Shown piece after piece: positions 39,548 through 48,440 of a DNA stretch of 64,000 nucleotides. The DNA is from Jiella pacifica (lineage in GTDB: Bacteria > Pseudomonadota > Alphaproteobacteria > Rhizobiales > Rhizobiaceae): positions 39,159 through 103,158 of the forward strand of contig NZ_JAAAMG010000021.1 in the NCBI RefSeq assembly GCF_010500815.1, written 5' to 3'. Positions within the stretch are counted from its first letter, which is position 1; the number at the start of each line of letters is the position of its first letter. The notes beneath the pieces are model-generated. The model was not told the origin of the DNA. It saw only the letters and a list, made by a program, of their open reading frames with translations, and did not search any database. Made by a program: the position numbers and the translations under genes.

Positions 39548-40495
39548 CTATTCCCATTCGAGTTCGGCATAGGCCGCGGTGGCATTGCGCGGATTGTAGT
39601 CCGCGAACAGCTGCCACTCCTGGCTTTCGCCGGCCGCTGCATCGGGAACGGCCTCGGCGAGGGGAATGCCGGCGGCGATCGCCCTGCGGATATCGGCGGC
39701 CAGGGTTTCGAGATAGCGGCGTTCCGGCTCGAGCGCCTCCGGCCACGGCGCGCTCACCGGGCCGTGGCCGGGCACCACCCGCTCCGCCGGGATGGCCATC
39801 AGGTCCGGGATCTGCGCCAGCCAGCCCTTGAGGCTGCCATCGAGCACCGGACAATGGTCCATGAAGACGAGATCGCCGGCAAACAGCGTCTTGGTCTCCT
39901 CGTCATAGACCGTCAGGTCGTTGTCCGTATGGGCGGTCTGCCAGGCCTTCACGACGAGGGTCCGCCCGCCGAGGTCGATCCGACGCTCGCCCTCGACGGT
40001 TTCGTCCGGCAGAGTGATCGAGACTTCGGCGGCCAAGTCCGGCCCGATCTGCGTCGCCATCGACTGCTGGTAGAACTCGGCGCGGGCCGCAAGCGCCGCC
40101 GGCAACCGGCGATGACCGACGATCGTCGCGCCGACGGCGTCGAAGACCTGATTGCCGAAGACGTGGTCCGGATGCATGTGGGTGTTGATCAGGAATCTGA
40201 CCGGCTTGTCCGTGACCCGGCGAATCGCTTCGAGCGCCGCTTCGCCATCCGCCACGCTGCCACCCGAATCGATCATCGCGACGGCGTCCTCGCCGACGAC
40301 GAAGCCGATATTGGCGATGGCTCCCTGATTCGCCGGCGTCTCCTCGGCGACGAGGCCGTGGCGGACGTAGACGCCGGCAGCGATTTCTTCGAAGGCCGAA
40401 GCCGCAGCGGCCGATTTGCCCGCCGGCCAAACCCCCAGAATCGCCATTGCCGCGATTGCCAGGCATGCGGCGCCGCGAGCCCTTGCTCTCTTCAC
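39548..40495 (-). CDS. quinoprotein relay system zinc metallohydrolase
   Basis: A 315-residue metallo-beta-lactamase-fold protein with signal peptide. The zinc motif is LINTHMHPDHVFGN (HxHxDH), and TAHTDNDLTVYD, LFAGDLVFMDHC and VPGHGP supply the other ligands. Related SoxH-like proteins belong to quinoprotein relay systems. A GTG at 40495 with GAGGGAGAAAG upstream begins the signal peptide; an upstream ATG adds 46 residues without features. It points away from xoxF across a 735-bp gap. Confidence 0.85.
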   Translation of the reverse strand: MKRARARGAACLAIAAMAILGVWPAGKSAAAASAFEEIAAGVYVRHGLVAEETPANQGAIANIGFVVGEDAVAMIDSGGSVADGEAALEAIRRVTDKPVRFLINTHMHPDHVFGNQVFDAVGATIVGHRRLPAALAARAEFYQQSMATQIGPDLAAEVSITLPDETVEGERRIDLGGRTLVVKAWQTAHTDNDLTVYDEETKTLFAGDLVFMDHCPVLDGSLKGWLAQIPDLMAIPAERVVPGHGPVSAPWPEALEPERRYLETLAADIRRAIAAGIPLAEAVPDAAAGESQEWQLFADYNPRNATAAYAELEWE

Positions 40496-41230
40496 GTCTT
40501 TCTCCCTCGTCCCCGGCGGCAGCCGCGTCGCGTCCCGGCGCTCGTCGTCCAGGCCGGTCGCGGCTGGGACGCACGGCGCTCGGACCGCCTGGCCACAGCT
40601 TTCGAAGCATGAACCTCGATGGTGCATCTGCATAGCTCGGCCTGCGGCATGATGGCATTGTACCGCAGTGCAAAAGCGACCTTGCTCAGTAAAAGCGCTT
40701 CCGCGCGCGGCAATATTATGCGCGGTGTTCCCTTGATGGTTTCACCCGTCGAGAGGGTGAATCCGGCCGCTTCTGTCACGTTGGGGAGGAAATTCGCCGA
40801 GAAAACCAAGTCCCGACGGCAATTTTGTTTGATCCCAGAGGGCCGAGGCGTCAAAAGCCTGGAGTAAAACGTCAATGTGACGCGCAATCACAACGACCTA
40901 TGCCTCAAAGGTTACGCCTCGCCAGTATGCGTCAATGCGCCATATCGCCAGAGACTATTGTGCAGCGCACCTAGAAAAACTCCAGATCGATGCTTGCGCA
41001 GGAAAAATTCCCGCACTAGGGTGCGTCTCATGGTTTCCGGCTTCAAGATCGGGGTGTTGGGAGCGCCCCGAATCTCGAAGGCCACTGGTAGGGTATACAT
41101 CAACGGTGCCCACCAAGACCCCTATTGGAGGTCGTGACACGCTGCCGGAAGCCTTCCCCATTCATCGCTGGAATCGTGCCGGTGCCATCCGTGGTCCTGC
41201 GCGTGCATCAGTCCCATGGGAGGATTATTC
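40496..41230. promoter_or_regulatory. 735-bp divergent control region upstream of xoxF
   Basis: This is the longest gene-free stretch in the window and is A+T-richer than its surroundings. It holds TTCACCC / GGGTGAA arms 7 bp apart (40741-40761) and TCGGGG / CCCCGA arms 11 bp apart (41049-41071). Just upstream of the xoxF start is GGGAGG. Short open frames inside lack ribosome sites and motifs. It probably contains the xoxF promoter and binding sites for regulators of the lanthanide response; the exact promoter is not clear. Confidence 0.5.
40741..40761 (+). promoter_or_regulatory. inverted repeat upstream of xoxF (candidate operator)
   Basis: TTCACCC and GGGTGAA are perfect 7-bp arms around a 7-bp centre, 470 bp before the xoxF start. 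The spacing of about 14 bp between arm centres suits a dimeric DNA-binding protein. It could also form an RNA hairpin. Confidence 0.35.
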
Positions 41231-43072
41231 ATGCTTAAGACCATTACCAAGGCGGCGCTCGCTTCGAGCCTGCTAATCGCGCTTGGCGGCGCTGCTTCCG
41301 CCGAGGGCCTCGTCGAGATGGAAAAGAATCCGTCCAACTGGGTCATGCCGACGGGCAACTACGCCAATCACCGCTACTCCGAACTCGACAAGATCAACAA
41401 GGACAACGTCGGCAAGCTCGTTCCCGCATGGTCGTTCTCGACCGGCGTTCTGCGCGGCCACGAGGGCAATCCCCTGGTGATCGGCGACACGATGTACGTG
41501 CACACGCCGTTCCCGAACATCGTCTATGCCCTGGATCTGGCGAACGATGCCACGATCAAGTGGAAATACGAGCCCAAGCAGGACCCGAACGTCATTCCGG
41601 TCATGTGCTGCGACACCGTCAATCGCGGCGTTGCCTACGCTCCGGCCGAGGGCGACCGTCCGGCGATGGTCATTCTCGATCAGGCCGACACGACCCTGGT
41701 GGCGCTCAACGCCGAGACCGGTGAAGTCGTCTGGTCGGTGAAGAACGGCGACGCCTCCAAGGGCGAGACCGGCACGATGGCGCCGATGGTCGCCAAGGAC
41801 AAGGTTCTCGTCGGCATCTCCGGCGGTGAGTTCGGCGTCCGCGGCCGCATGACGGCCTACAATCTCGCCGACGGCAAGGAGGCCTGGAAGGCCTACTCGA
41901 CCGGTCCGGACGAGGAGATGCTCGTCAGCCCGGAAAACACCATGGTCCTGGGCAAGCCGGTCGGCGCGGATTCGTCGCTGAAGAGCTGGGAAGGCGATCA
42001 GTGGCAGATCGGCGGCGGCACGACCTGGGGCTGGGTGTCCTATGATCCCGACCTGAACATGGTCTATTACGGCACCGGCAACCCCTCGACCTGGAACCCG
42101 GCGCAGCGCCCTGGCGACAACAAGTGGTCGATGACGATCAATGCCCGCGATCTCGACACCGGCGAGGCCAAGTGGCTCTATCAGATGACCCCCCACGACG
42201 AGTGGGACTATGACGGCGTCAACGAGATGATTCTCGCCGACGTCACCGTCGACGGCCAGGACCACAAGGCCCTCGTCCACTTCGATCGCAACGGCTTCGC
42301 CTACACCATGGACCGTGAGAGCGGCGAACTGCTCGTCGCCAAGAAATACGATCCGGCGGTGAACTGGGCGACCGAGGTCGTCATGGACAAGAGCTCCGAC
42401 CAGTACGGCCGGCCGCAGGTCGTCGACCAGTACTCGACCGAGCACAACGGCGAAGACGTCAACACCACCGGCGTATGCCCGGCGGCGCTCGGTACCAAGG
42501 ATCAGCAGCCGGCGGCCTATTCGCCGGAGACCAAGCTGTTCTACGTGCCGACCAACCACGTCTGCATGGACTACGAGCCGTTCCGGGTCGCCTACACCGC
42601 CGGCCAGCCTTATGTCGGCGCCACGCTGTCGATGTATCCGGCTCCGAACAGCCATGGCGGCATGGGCAACTTCATCGCCTGGGACGCCGGCAAGGGTGAG
42701 ATCGTCTGGTCGCTGCCCGAGCAGTTCTCGGTGTGGTCGGGCGCTCTCGCCACCAAGGGCGGCATCGTCTTCTACGGCACGCTCGAAGGCTATCTGAAGG
42801 CGGTCGATGCCAAGACCGGCGAGGAACTCTACAAGTACAAGACCCCGTCGGGCATCATCGGCAACGTGATGACCTACGAGCAGGACGGCAAGCAGATGGT
42901 CGGCATCCTGTCGGGCATCGGCGGCTGGGCCGGCATCGGCCTTGCGGCGGGCCTCACCGATCCGAATGCCGGTCTCGGCGCGGTCGGCGGCTATGCCTCG
43001 CTGTCGAAATACACCGCGCTCGGCGGTCAGCTGACGGTCTTCACCGTCCCTGACCAGACCGCGGCGAAGTAA
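41231..43072 (+). CDS. xoxF: lanthanide-dependent methanol dehydrogenase XoxF
   Basis: A 613-residue PQQ quinoprotein with a signal peptide ending AASAE. It oxidises methanol in the periplasm. The eight-bladed propeller includes the vicinal disulfide C126-C127 (VMCCDTV). The segment EWDYDGVNE carries catalytic D326 and, two residues on, D328, the extra Asp that marks XoxF and binds the lanthanide; MxaF has Ala there. E in SGGEFGVRG and N in GTGNPSTWN complete the metal site. The ATG at 41231 follows GGGAGG by 8 bp; an ATG at 41216 is less likely. Confidence 0.97.
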   Translation: MLKTITKAALASSLLIALGGAASAEGLVEMEKNPSNWVMPTGNYANHRYSELDKINKDNVGKLVPAWSFSTGVLRGHEGNPLVIGDTMYVHTPFPNIVYALDLANDATIKWKYEPKQDPNVIPVMCCDTVNRGVAYAPAEGDRPAMVILDQADTTLVALNAETGEVVWSVKNGDASKGETGTMAPMVAKDKVLVGISGGEFGVRGRMTAYNLADGKEAWKAYSTGPDEEMLVSPENTMVLGKPVGADSSLKSWEGDQWQIGGGTTWGWVSYDPDLNMVYYGTGNPSTWNPAQRPGDNKWSMTINARDLDTGEAKWLYQMTPHDEWDYDGVNEMILADVTVDGQDHKALVHFDRNGFAYTMDRESGELLVAKKYDPAVNWATEVVMDKSSDQYGRPQVVDQYSTEHNGEDVNTTGVCPAALGTKDQQPAAYSPETKLFYVPTNHVCMDYEPFRVAYTAGQPYVGATLSMYPAPNSHGGMGNFIAWDAGKGEIVWSLPEQFSVWSGALATKGGIVFYGTLEGYLKAVDAKTGEELYKYKTPSGIIGNVMTYEQDGKQMVGILSGIGGWAGIGLAAGLTDPNAGLGAVGGYASLSKYTALGGQLTVFTVPDQTAAK

Positions 43073-43097
43073 CAGCCACGACGGCAGACTGAAGAGA

Positions 43098-43131
43098 CGA
43101 GCCCCGCGATCTGTCGCGGGGCTCGTTCATT
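43098..43131 (+). terminator. Rho-independent terminator between xoxF and xoxG
   Basis: CGAGCCCCGCGA and TCGCGGGGCTCG make a perfect 12-bp stem with a TCTG loop, 25 bp after the xoxF stop, followed by TTCATT. The T run is short, so termination may be partial, letting xoxF be made in excess over xoxG and xoxJ. The remaining 254 bp to xoxG hold no gene. Confidence 0.8.
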
Positions 43132-43385
43132 GAAGAGGTCCGGAAACTGGGACATCTTCCCGATTTCAGAAGCCCTGCAGGTCTCGCTGCGTGCCGCGTT
43201 CGTTCTTGGAATCGACGCAAGGATCGCGCAGCGGCGAGCCTGCTCGGAAAATCCGGTGGCAGCCCGTGGAAGCCGGCGATTGCTGCAGCAAAATCGACCG
43301 GTCGGTCGGACGAAGTCAGCAAGCCAGGACGCCAGGCAGGCCCAGAAGACGATGCGCGTGTCGCGCCAGTATGTTGAGGAAATGC

Positions 43386-44225
43386 ATGACGACCAAGATG
43401 ACTGCACTCGCCGGCGCCCTGGTGCTTTCGGTTTCCGGTCTTGCCTTTGCGCAGAATTCCGGCACCACCATCGTGCCCCAGGGCCAGACCACAGGCGGGG
43501 CGGCCGCCGCGGCGGCGACCTCCGGCGGCGGGTCGGCGGCACAGGAGCCGGCCGCAGCGTCGGGTGGAGCGGCCGCGACGGGCGGCGCGGGCGCAGCCAC
43601 CGCAACGTCGGGCGGCAGCGACAGCCAGGCGGCCAGCGGCGGCAACGCGGCACCGGCGGCCGGTGAGGGGGCAGAGGCGGCTGCCGGCAAGGAGCCTGCC
43701 AGCACCCCCGTTTCGGGCGACGCCCAGATGGCCGATGCGGCGCACATGAAGCCGGACGCCCATCCGTCCAAGGACACCGCGACGGAAGGCAACGAGGCGA
43801 CCGAAGGCGATCTCGGCAAATACACCGACCCCAGCGGCAACCCGACCTATCTCGTCGACGCCGACGGCAAGGTCGACTGGTACACCTGGCGCGGCTACAA
43901 GAAGTACATGGCGAACTGCATGCAGTGCCACGGCCCGGATGGTCTCGGCTCGTCCTTCGCGCCCAACCTGACCGACCAGCTTCAACAGCTGAGCTACTAC
44001 GACTTCGCCGGCATCGTCGTCAGCGGCCAGCAGAACAAGTGGAGCACCAGCGGCAATTCGATCATGCCCGCCTGGGGCGAAGATCCGAACGTCATGTGCT
44101 CGATGGACGCGATTTACATCTATCTGCGTGCCCGCGCCGATGGCGTCGTCGGCCGCGGCGAGCCGAAGCGGATCGGCAACAACAAGGCTGCGCAGGACGA
44201 GGAATACAGCTGCCTGGGATTCTGA
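43386..44225 (+). CDS. xoxG: cytochrome c XoxG, electron acceptor of XoxF
   Basis: A 279-residue c-type cytochrome. The signal peptide ends GLAFAQ. Residues about 37-115 form an Ala/Gly/Ser-rich low-complexity stretch, unusual for this family. The heme motif CMQCH is at 178-182 with GPDGLGSSFAPN after it, and the sixth ligand is probably Met in NSIMPAWG. The ATG at 43386 follows TTGAGGAAATGC. It accepts electrons from XoxF. Confidence 0.92.
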   Translation: MTTKMTALAGALVLSVSGLAFAQNSGTTIVPQGQTTGGAAAAAATSGGGSAAQEPAAASGGAAATGGAGAATATSGGSDSQAASGGNAAPAAGEGAEAAAGKEPASTPVSGDAQMADAAHMKPDAHPSKDTATEGNEATEGDLGKYTDPSGNPTYLVDADGKVDWYTWRGYKKYMANCMQCHGPDGLGSSFAPNLTDQLQQLSYYDFAGIVVSGQQNKWSTSGNSIMPAWGEDPNVMCSMDAIYIYLRARADGVVGRGEPKRIGNNKAAQDEEYSCLGF

Positions 44226-44227
44226 TC

Positions 44228-45151
44228 ATGACGCTAAGCACCAGCCTGAAGACGATCCTCTCCGGCTTCGCCGTCCTCGCCGCGCTTTCCAGCGCGGCGC
44301 TGGCGCAGGTCGACCGCGAATTCGGCGGCGAGATCGAACTCGTCGATCCGGATGTGTTGCGGGTCTGCGCCGACCCCAGCAACATGCCGTTCTCCAATGA
44401 GGCCGGCGAGGGGTTCGAACAGGCCGTCGCCGAGTTTCTCGCCAAGAAGCTCGGCCGCAGCGAGGTGACCTACAGCTATTTTCCGCAGGCCACCGGCTTC
44501 GTGAGAATGACGCTCGGGTCCAATCTCTGCGACGTCATCATGAGCTATCCGCAAGGTGACGAACTCGTCCAGAACACCAACGCCTGGTATCGCACCGCCT
44601 ATTCTCTGGTCTATCCGAAGGGCGGCGATCTCGATGGCGTGACGGTTCTCGAGGATCCGAAACTGAAGGGCAAGCGGATCGGCGTCGTCGCCGGGACGCC
44701 GCCGGCCACCTACATCGCCAAGGCCGGCCTGATGGGCAAGGCCAAGCCCTATCAGCTGATGGTCGACACGCGGGTGGAGAATTCCGCCAAGTCGATGATC
44801 GACGATCTGGCCGCGGGCGACATCGACGCCGCCGTCCTGTGGGGACCTCTGGCCGGCTACTACGCCAGGGAAGCCGACCAGGAATTCGCGGTCGTGCCCC
44901 TCACCCACGAGGGCAAGGGACCGGCCATGGCCTTCCGGATCACCATGGGGGTCCGCCCCGCCGACCAGGAGTGGAAACGGACGCTCAACCGGGTCATTGC
45001 GGCGAACCAGAGCGAGATCAACGACATTCTCCTGTCCTACGGCGTCCCTTTGCTCGACGAGCAGGACCGGCCGATCGCGCCGTCCGGCAAGGTCGCCACC
45101 CCCGCGGCGCCGGCCGGGAACGGGGCGGATGCCCCGGGCTCGAAGGGCTGA
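44228..45151 (+). CDS. xoxJ: periplasmic substrate-binding-like protein XoxJ
   Basis: A 307-residue exported protein with the fold of type 2 periplasmic solute-binding proteins: LRVCADPSNMPFSNEAGEGFE, DVIMSYPQGDELVQNT and GKRIGVVAGTPPATYIA. MxaJ/XoxJ proteins interact with methanol dehydrogenase, possibly in activation, rather than bind a nutrient. The C-terminal 25 residues are Pro/Ala-rich. It starts 3 bp after the xoxG stop. Confidence 0.92.
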   Translation: MTLSTSLKTILSGFAVLAALSSAALAQVDREFGGEIELVDPDVLRVCADPSNMPFSNEAGEGFEQAVAEFLAKKLGRSEVTYSYFPQATGFVRMTLGSNLCDVIMSYPQGDELVQNTNAWYRTAYSLVYPKGGDLDGVTVLEDPKLKGKRIGVVAGTPPATYIAKAGLMGKAKPYQLMVDTRVENSAKSMIDDLAAGDIDAAVLWGPLAGYYAREADQEFAVVPLTHEGKGPAMAFRITMGVRPADQEWKRTLNRVIAANQSEINDILLSYGVPLLDEQDRPIAPSGKVATPAAPAGNGADAPGSKG

Positions 45152-45152
45152 C

Positions 45153-45767
45153 ATGGCCCGCCGGCGCAGAGTCTGGAGGGCCGGCGCCGGGGCTGCCGCG
45201 GCGATGCTGGTGGTAGCAAGCCTCGCGACGGCTGGCCCGGCGCCCGCCGTTGCCGCCGAGACCCCGGCCGAAAACCGGCCTGTCGTGCCGGAGCCCGAGG
45301 GCTACCGCATGGGGGACTATCGCACCTCCGTGCCGGAGACGCTGACGGGCGGGACGGTGGTCCAGACGCAGGAGGCCATCCGTCTTCACCAACAGGGCGT
45401 TCCGTTCGTCGACGTCCTGCCACGTCCGCCGCGGCCGAAAAACCTACCGAAGGAGACGATCTGGCGGCCGGAACCGCGTCGGGACATTCCGGGTTCAATC
45501 TGGCTGGTCGACACCGGCTATGGCGAACTCGCCCCGGTGATGGAGCGCTACCTCATGGACGGGATCGCCCGCGTGACGAAGGGCGACAAGACGGCCCCTG
45601 TTCTTTTCTACTGCAAGCGGGACTGCTGGATGAGCTACAACGCCGCCAAGCGGGCGCTCGCGGCGGGATACACCTCCGTATACTGGTATCCCGACGGCAC
45701 CGAAGGCTGGGAAGAGGCCGGCCGGCCGCTGGAGAAGCGCGAGCCGGAGCCGCGCCCGGACGAATGA
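45153..45767 (+). CDS. PQQ-dependent catabolism-associated CxxxCW motif protein (rhodanese-like)
   Basis: A 204-residue exported protein with signal peptide ending AVAAE. A rhodanese-like fold has the active-site loop FYCKRDCWMSYNAAKR (CxxxCW), the mark of a family found only beside PQQ-dependent dehydrogenases. YRTSVPETLTGGTVV and FVDVLPRPPRP match its usual opening. It begins 2 bp after the xoxJ stop, closing the xoxGJ unit. Confidence 0.9.
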   Translation: MARRRRVWRAGAGAAAAMLVVASLATAGPAPAVAAETPAENRPVVPEPEGYRMGDYRTSVPETLTGGTVVQTQEAIRLHQQGVPFVDVLPRPPRPKNLPKETIWRPEPRRDIPGSIWLVDTGYGELAPVMERYLMDGIARVTKGDKTAPVLFYCKRDCWMSYNAAKRALAAGYTSVYWYPDGTEGWEEAGRPLEKREPEPRPDE

Positions 45768-45855
45768 GCGAGCCTTGCGGGTGCCGAGGCCGTGATTTGC
45801 TTGGGGTGGCGCAATCCGTAACCTCCTGCCGGACGCAATGCGAAGGAGGCCCGAA

Positions 45856-46320
45856 ATGCAGAACCGAACGACGGCACGAATGCGAAGTGCCTGTGCGGGG
45901 GCGATCGTGGCACTTGCCCTCGCCACGTTCCATGCCGAGGCGGGTGAACCCGTGACGGTCTATGCCTCGCCCGATTGCGGCTGCTGCGCCGCCTGGGCAC
46001 GCCACGTCGAGGACGCCGGTTTCGACGTCACGGTCGAGCATCTCGCCATGGCCGAGCTTCAGGGCAAGAAGCGGACTGCCGGCATCCCGCCGCACCAGGC
46101 ATCCTGCCACACCGCGCTGGTCGGCGGCTACGCGATCGAGGGCCACGTGCCCGCCGCCGAGATCGCCAAGCTGCTCGACGAGCGGCCCCAAGCTGTCGGC
46201 CTTACGGTTCCGGGCATGCCGGCCGACGCTCCCGGCATGGGGACGGGCCGCGAGCCCTACGACGTGCTTCTCCTCAGGCCGGACGGCTCGACCGAGATAT
46301 TCGCCAGCTATCCGAAGTGA
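45856..46320 (+). CDS. DUF411 metal-binding protein, exported
   Basis: A 154-residue protein with signal peptide (ending FHAEAG). The motif VTVYASPDCGCCAAWARHVE is typical of DUF411, a copper-associated periplasmic family; PHQASCHTALVGGYAIEGHVP follows with Cys and His ligands. AAGGAGG precedes the ATG at 45856. It lies 88 bp after the xox genes and may deliver or store metal for that system. Confidence 0.9.
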   Translation: MQNRTTARMRSACAGAIVALALATFHAEAGEPVTVYASPDCGCCAAWARHVEDAGFDVTVEHLAMAELQGKKRTAGIPPHQASCHTALVGGYAIEGHVPAAEIAKLLDERPQAVGLTVPGMPADAPGMGTGREPYDVLLLRPDGSTEIFASYPK

Positions 46321-46357
46321 CGCGGCCGCCGGCGACGCGCGGCGTCGTCCGGTGCGC

Positions 46358-47134
46358 TCAGCCGCCCCAGACCATCATGCGGATCGGCATCCACAGGCCC
46401 ATGCCGATCATCACCAGGTTTTCGGTCAGGGAGACGAAGCCGAGCGGCACGTTCGACCCGCCGCCGACGCAGGCGCATTTCAGCTCCCGCTTCTGGACAT
46501 AGACGGCGTAGAATACCGAAACGGCACCGATCGTCCCGATGACCAGCGCGATGGGGGCCGACAGCCAGGTCAGTGCCCCGGCAATCATCAAAAGCCCGGC
46601 CAGCGTCTCGGCGAAGGGGTAGATCTTGCCGTAGCGCACCCACCGCTTGGCGAGGAGGTCGTAGTTCAGGAACATGGTCGAGAAGCTCTCCACGTCCTGG
46701 AGCTTCTGGATGCCGAGCAAGGTCATCGAAATCGCGAAGAACCACTCGATCGCCCGCAGGGTGAAGATCGTGTCGTAGACAGCCCAACTGATCGCGAGCC
46801 CCATCAGGAAGGCGACGGAGAAGATTGCGATCACTGGCTGGTACGTGGTGTCGTCCGCAGACTTGACCGCCTTGCCGAAGTGCTCGCGCAGCTCGGTATA
46901 ACCGCCGACGCGCTCGCCGACGATGAAGGTCTGCGGCGTCGTCTCGACGTCGTGCTCCGCCTTGAAGGCGTCGGTCTCCTCGCGGCTGGTCAGCCAGTGA
47001 TCCTCGACCGCGTAACCCTGACGCTCCAGGAGGTCCTTGGACTTCAGCCCGAAGGGGCAGACATGTTCCTCCATGACCATCCGGTAGAGGACGGCGCGCT
47101 TCTTCGAGTCCGGCGAAAGGGAGGTTGTGTTCAT
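46358..47134 (-). CDS. glutaredoxin-MauE fusion membrane protein
   Basis: A 258-residue protein. Residues about 12-85 form a glutaredoxin-like domain with EEHVCPFGLKSKDLLER (CPFG in place of CPYC, so one Cys) and the cis-Pro segment TTPQTFIVGE. Four or five membrane helices of the MauE/DoxX type follow (AFLMGLAISWAVY, LAGLLMIAGALTWLS and others), then LKCACVGG with a possible redox Cys pair. GGAAAGAGCCA precedes the start. It likely handles thiol redox or metal at the membrane. Confidence 0.85.
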   Translation of the reverse strand: MNTTSLSPDSKKRAVLYRMVMEEHVCPFGLKSKDLLERQGYAVEDHWLTSREETDAFKAEHDVETTPQTFIVGERVGGYTELREHFGKAVKSADDTTYQPVIAIFSVAFLMGLAISWAVYDTIFTLRAIEWFFAISMTLLGIQKLQDVESFSTMFLNYDLLAKRWVRYGKIYPFAETLAGLLMIAGALTWLSAPIALVIGTIGAVSVFYAVYVQKRELKCACVGGGSNVPLGFVSLTENLVMIGMGLWMPIRMMVWGG

Positions 47135-47282
47135 TGGCTCTTTCCGTCGTGGCTGGGGCACGCTGAGGGCGCGTTGCCCGATGGGGTGCGACGGAAATGG
47201 GGGTTCCAGTGGCTGGAAGGTCAAGGGAACTGCCACGATGCGGCGGGCCTCGTCCCCGACGGAGTGAAAGCCGACCGGCGCC

Positions 47283-48440
47283 TTACGGCGTCGCGGGGAT
47301 ACATGGTGAGACGAAGAGATGGCCCTTCCATGCGCCGGCCAGAGTCCTGGCCCCGACGACGGTCCACATGACCGTCAGGGCCATCGTCAGGAGGGTTCCG
47401 ACGACGCCGAAGAAGGCCATGTCGAATGTCGTCGCGAGCTTGAAGGTCGCGGCCGTGTAGACGCCGAGTGGGAAGGTATATCCCCACCAGCCGAGATTGA
47501 ACGACACACCGGCGTGCCAGTATTGGACGGTGATCAGCGTCGCGAGGAGAAGCCACCACAGGCCGAACCCCCAGAGGGTCAGCCCGGCCACCGCGCCGAT
47601 GCCTTCGGCCGTCGTGCCCATCGTGCCGAGACCATGGGCCGCCAGGATCTTCGGGGCGTCGGCGCCAAGCAGCAGCATGCCGAGCGCCCCGGTGCCGATC
47701 GGGCCGAGGGCCAGCCAGGACGAGGCTGCCATGCTCTCATGCGGCAGTTTGTGCAGGGCCATGCGCAGGATGAGGATGGCAAGAATCGTGAAGGCGACCG
47801 GCACCGAATAGGCCCACAGCACGTAGGACGTCAGCAGGACCACGAGTTGACCGGCCGGATCGGTGAGATGCGGCGCCAGCAAACCACCCGAAGCGCCCGC
47901 CACTTCCGCCGCGACGACCGGCAACAGCCACACCGCCGTCATCTGGTCGAGCCTGTGCTCGTGACGGGTGAACATGAAATAGGGGATGACGACGCCGCAG
48001 CCGAGCGCCATCGCGACGTCGATCCACCAGAGCGCATGGGCGATGGGAACGATGCCGTCGCCAAAGCGGGCGATGCCGAAGGCGAGGCAGCCGTTGATGA
48101 TCGTCGCAAGGCCCATCGGGATGGTGCCGATGAACATCGACACCGTGTTGTGGCCGAAGATCCGCTTCGCCTCGTGGCCGAACATCGCCCAGCGCGCGGC
48201 ATAGAGCGCGGTGAAGACGCCGTAGAGGCCGATGTTGAAGAACCACAGCGCTTCGCCGAGCGGCGCAAGAGCCGGGCCGGCAAGGGGAACTTGCGGCAGC
48301 ATCAGCGCCAGTATGCCGGTTCCCATAGTCGCGGCGAACCAGTTCGGGGTGAATTGCCGGATCACCTGGCGGGGGTGGTCCAACTGCGTCAGGGGACGAA
48401 GAGCTGCAAGGAAAGAAGCGGGGCTGGCGTTCGCGTTCAT
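47283..48440 (-). CDS. TDT family transporter (TehA/SLAC1-type)
   Basis: A 385-residue membrane protein with about ten hydrophobic helices. The opening FTPNWFAATMGTGILALML is the family signature; NLGWWGYTFPLGVYTAATFK occurs near the end. Members move C4-dicarboxylates, tellurite, sulfite or anions. It is translationally coupled to the LysR gene upstream (ATGA), so that regulator may control it. The substrate is unresolved; sulfite or an organic anion is possible. Confidence 0.88.
   Translation of the reverse strand: MNANASPASFLAALRPLTQLDHPRQVIRQFTPNWFAATMGTGILALMLPQVPLAGPALAPLGEALWFFNIGLYGVFTALYAARWAMFGHEAKRIFGHNTVSMFIGTIPMGLATIINGCLAFGIARFGDGIVPIAHALWWIDVAMALGCGVVIPYFMFTRHEHRLDQMTAVWLLPVVAAEVAGASGGLLAPHLTDPAGQLVVLLTSYVLWAYSVPVAFTILAILILRMALHKLPHESMAASSWLALGPIGTGALGMLLLGADAPKILAAHGLGTMGTTAEGIGAVAGLTLWGFGLWWLLLATLITVQYWHAGVSFNLGWWGYTFPLGVYTAATFKLATTFDMAFFGVVGTLLTMALTVMWTVVGARTLAGAWKGHLFVSPCIPATP

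Noticed and set aside
38165..40612. Very long open frame on the plus strand opposite the SoxYZ-like and metallohydrolase genes
   Set aside because: Its product is Arg/Pro/Gly-rich with no family motif, while the minus-strand frames carry clear signal peptides and active-site motifs. Long antisense frames are usual at this GC content.
40619..41137. Small open frames in the xoxF upstream region
   Set aside because: No ribosome sites, no motifs and base composition unlike neighbouring genes; better seen as control DNA.
41231..43072. Calcium-type methanol dehydrogenase MxaF
   Set aside because: The segment WDYDGVNE has Asp two residues after the catalytic Asp, the XoxF mark; no mxaI or other mxa genes lie nearby.
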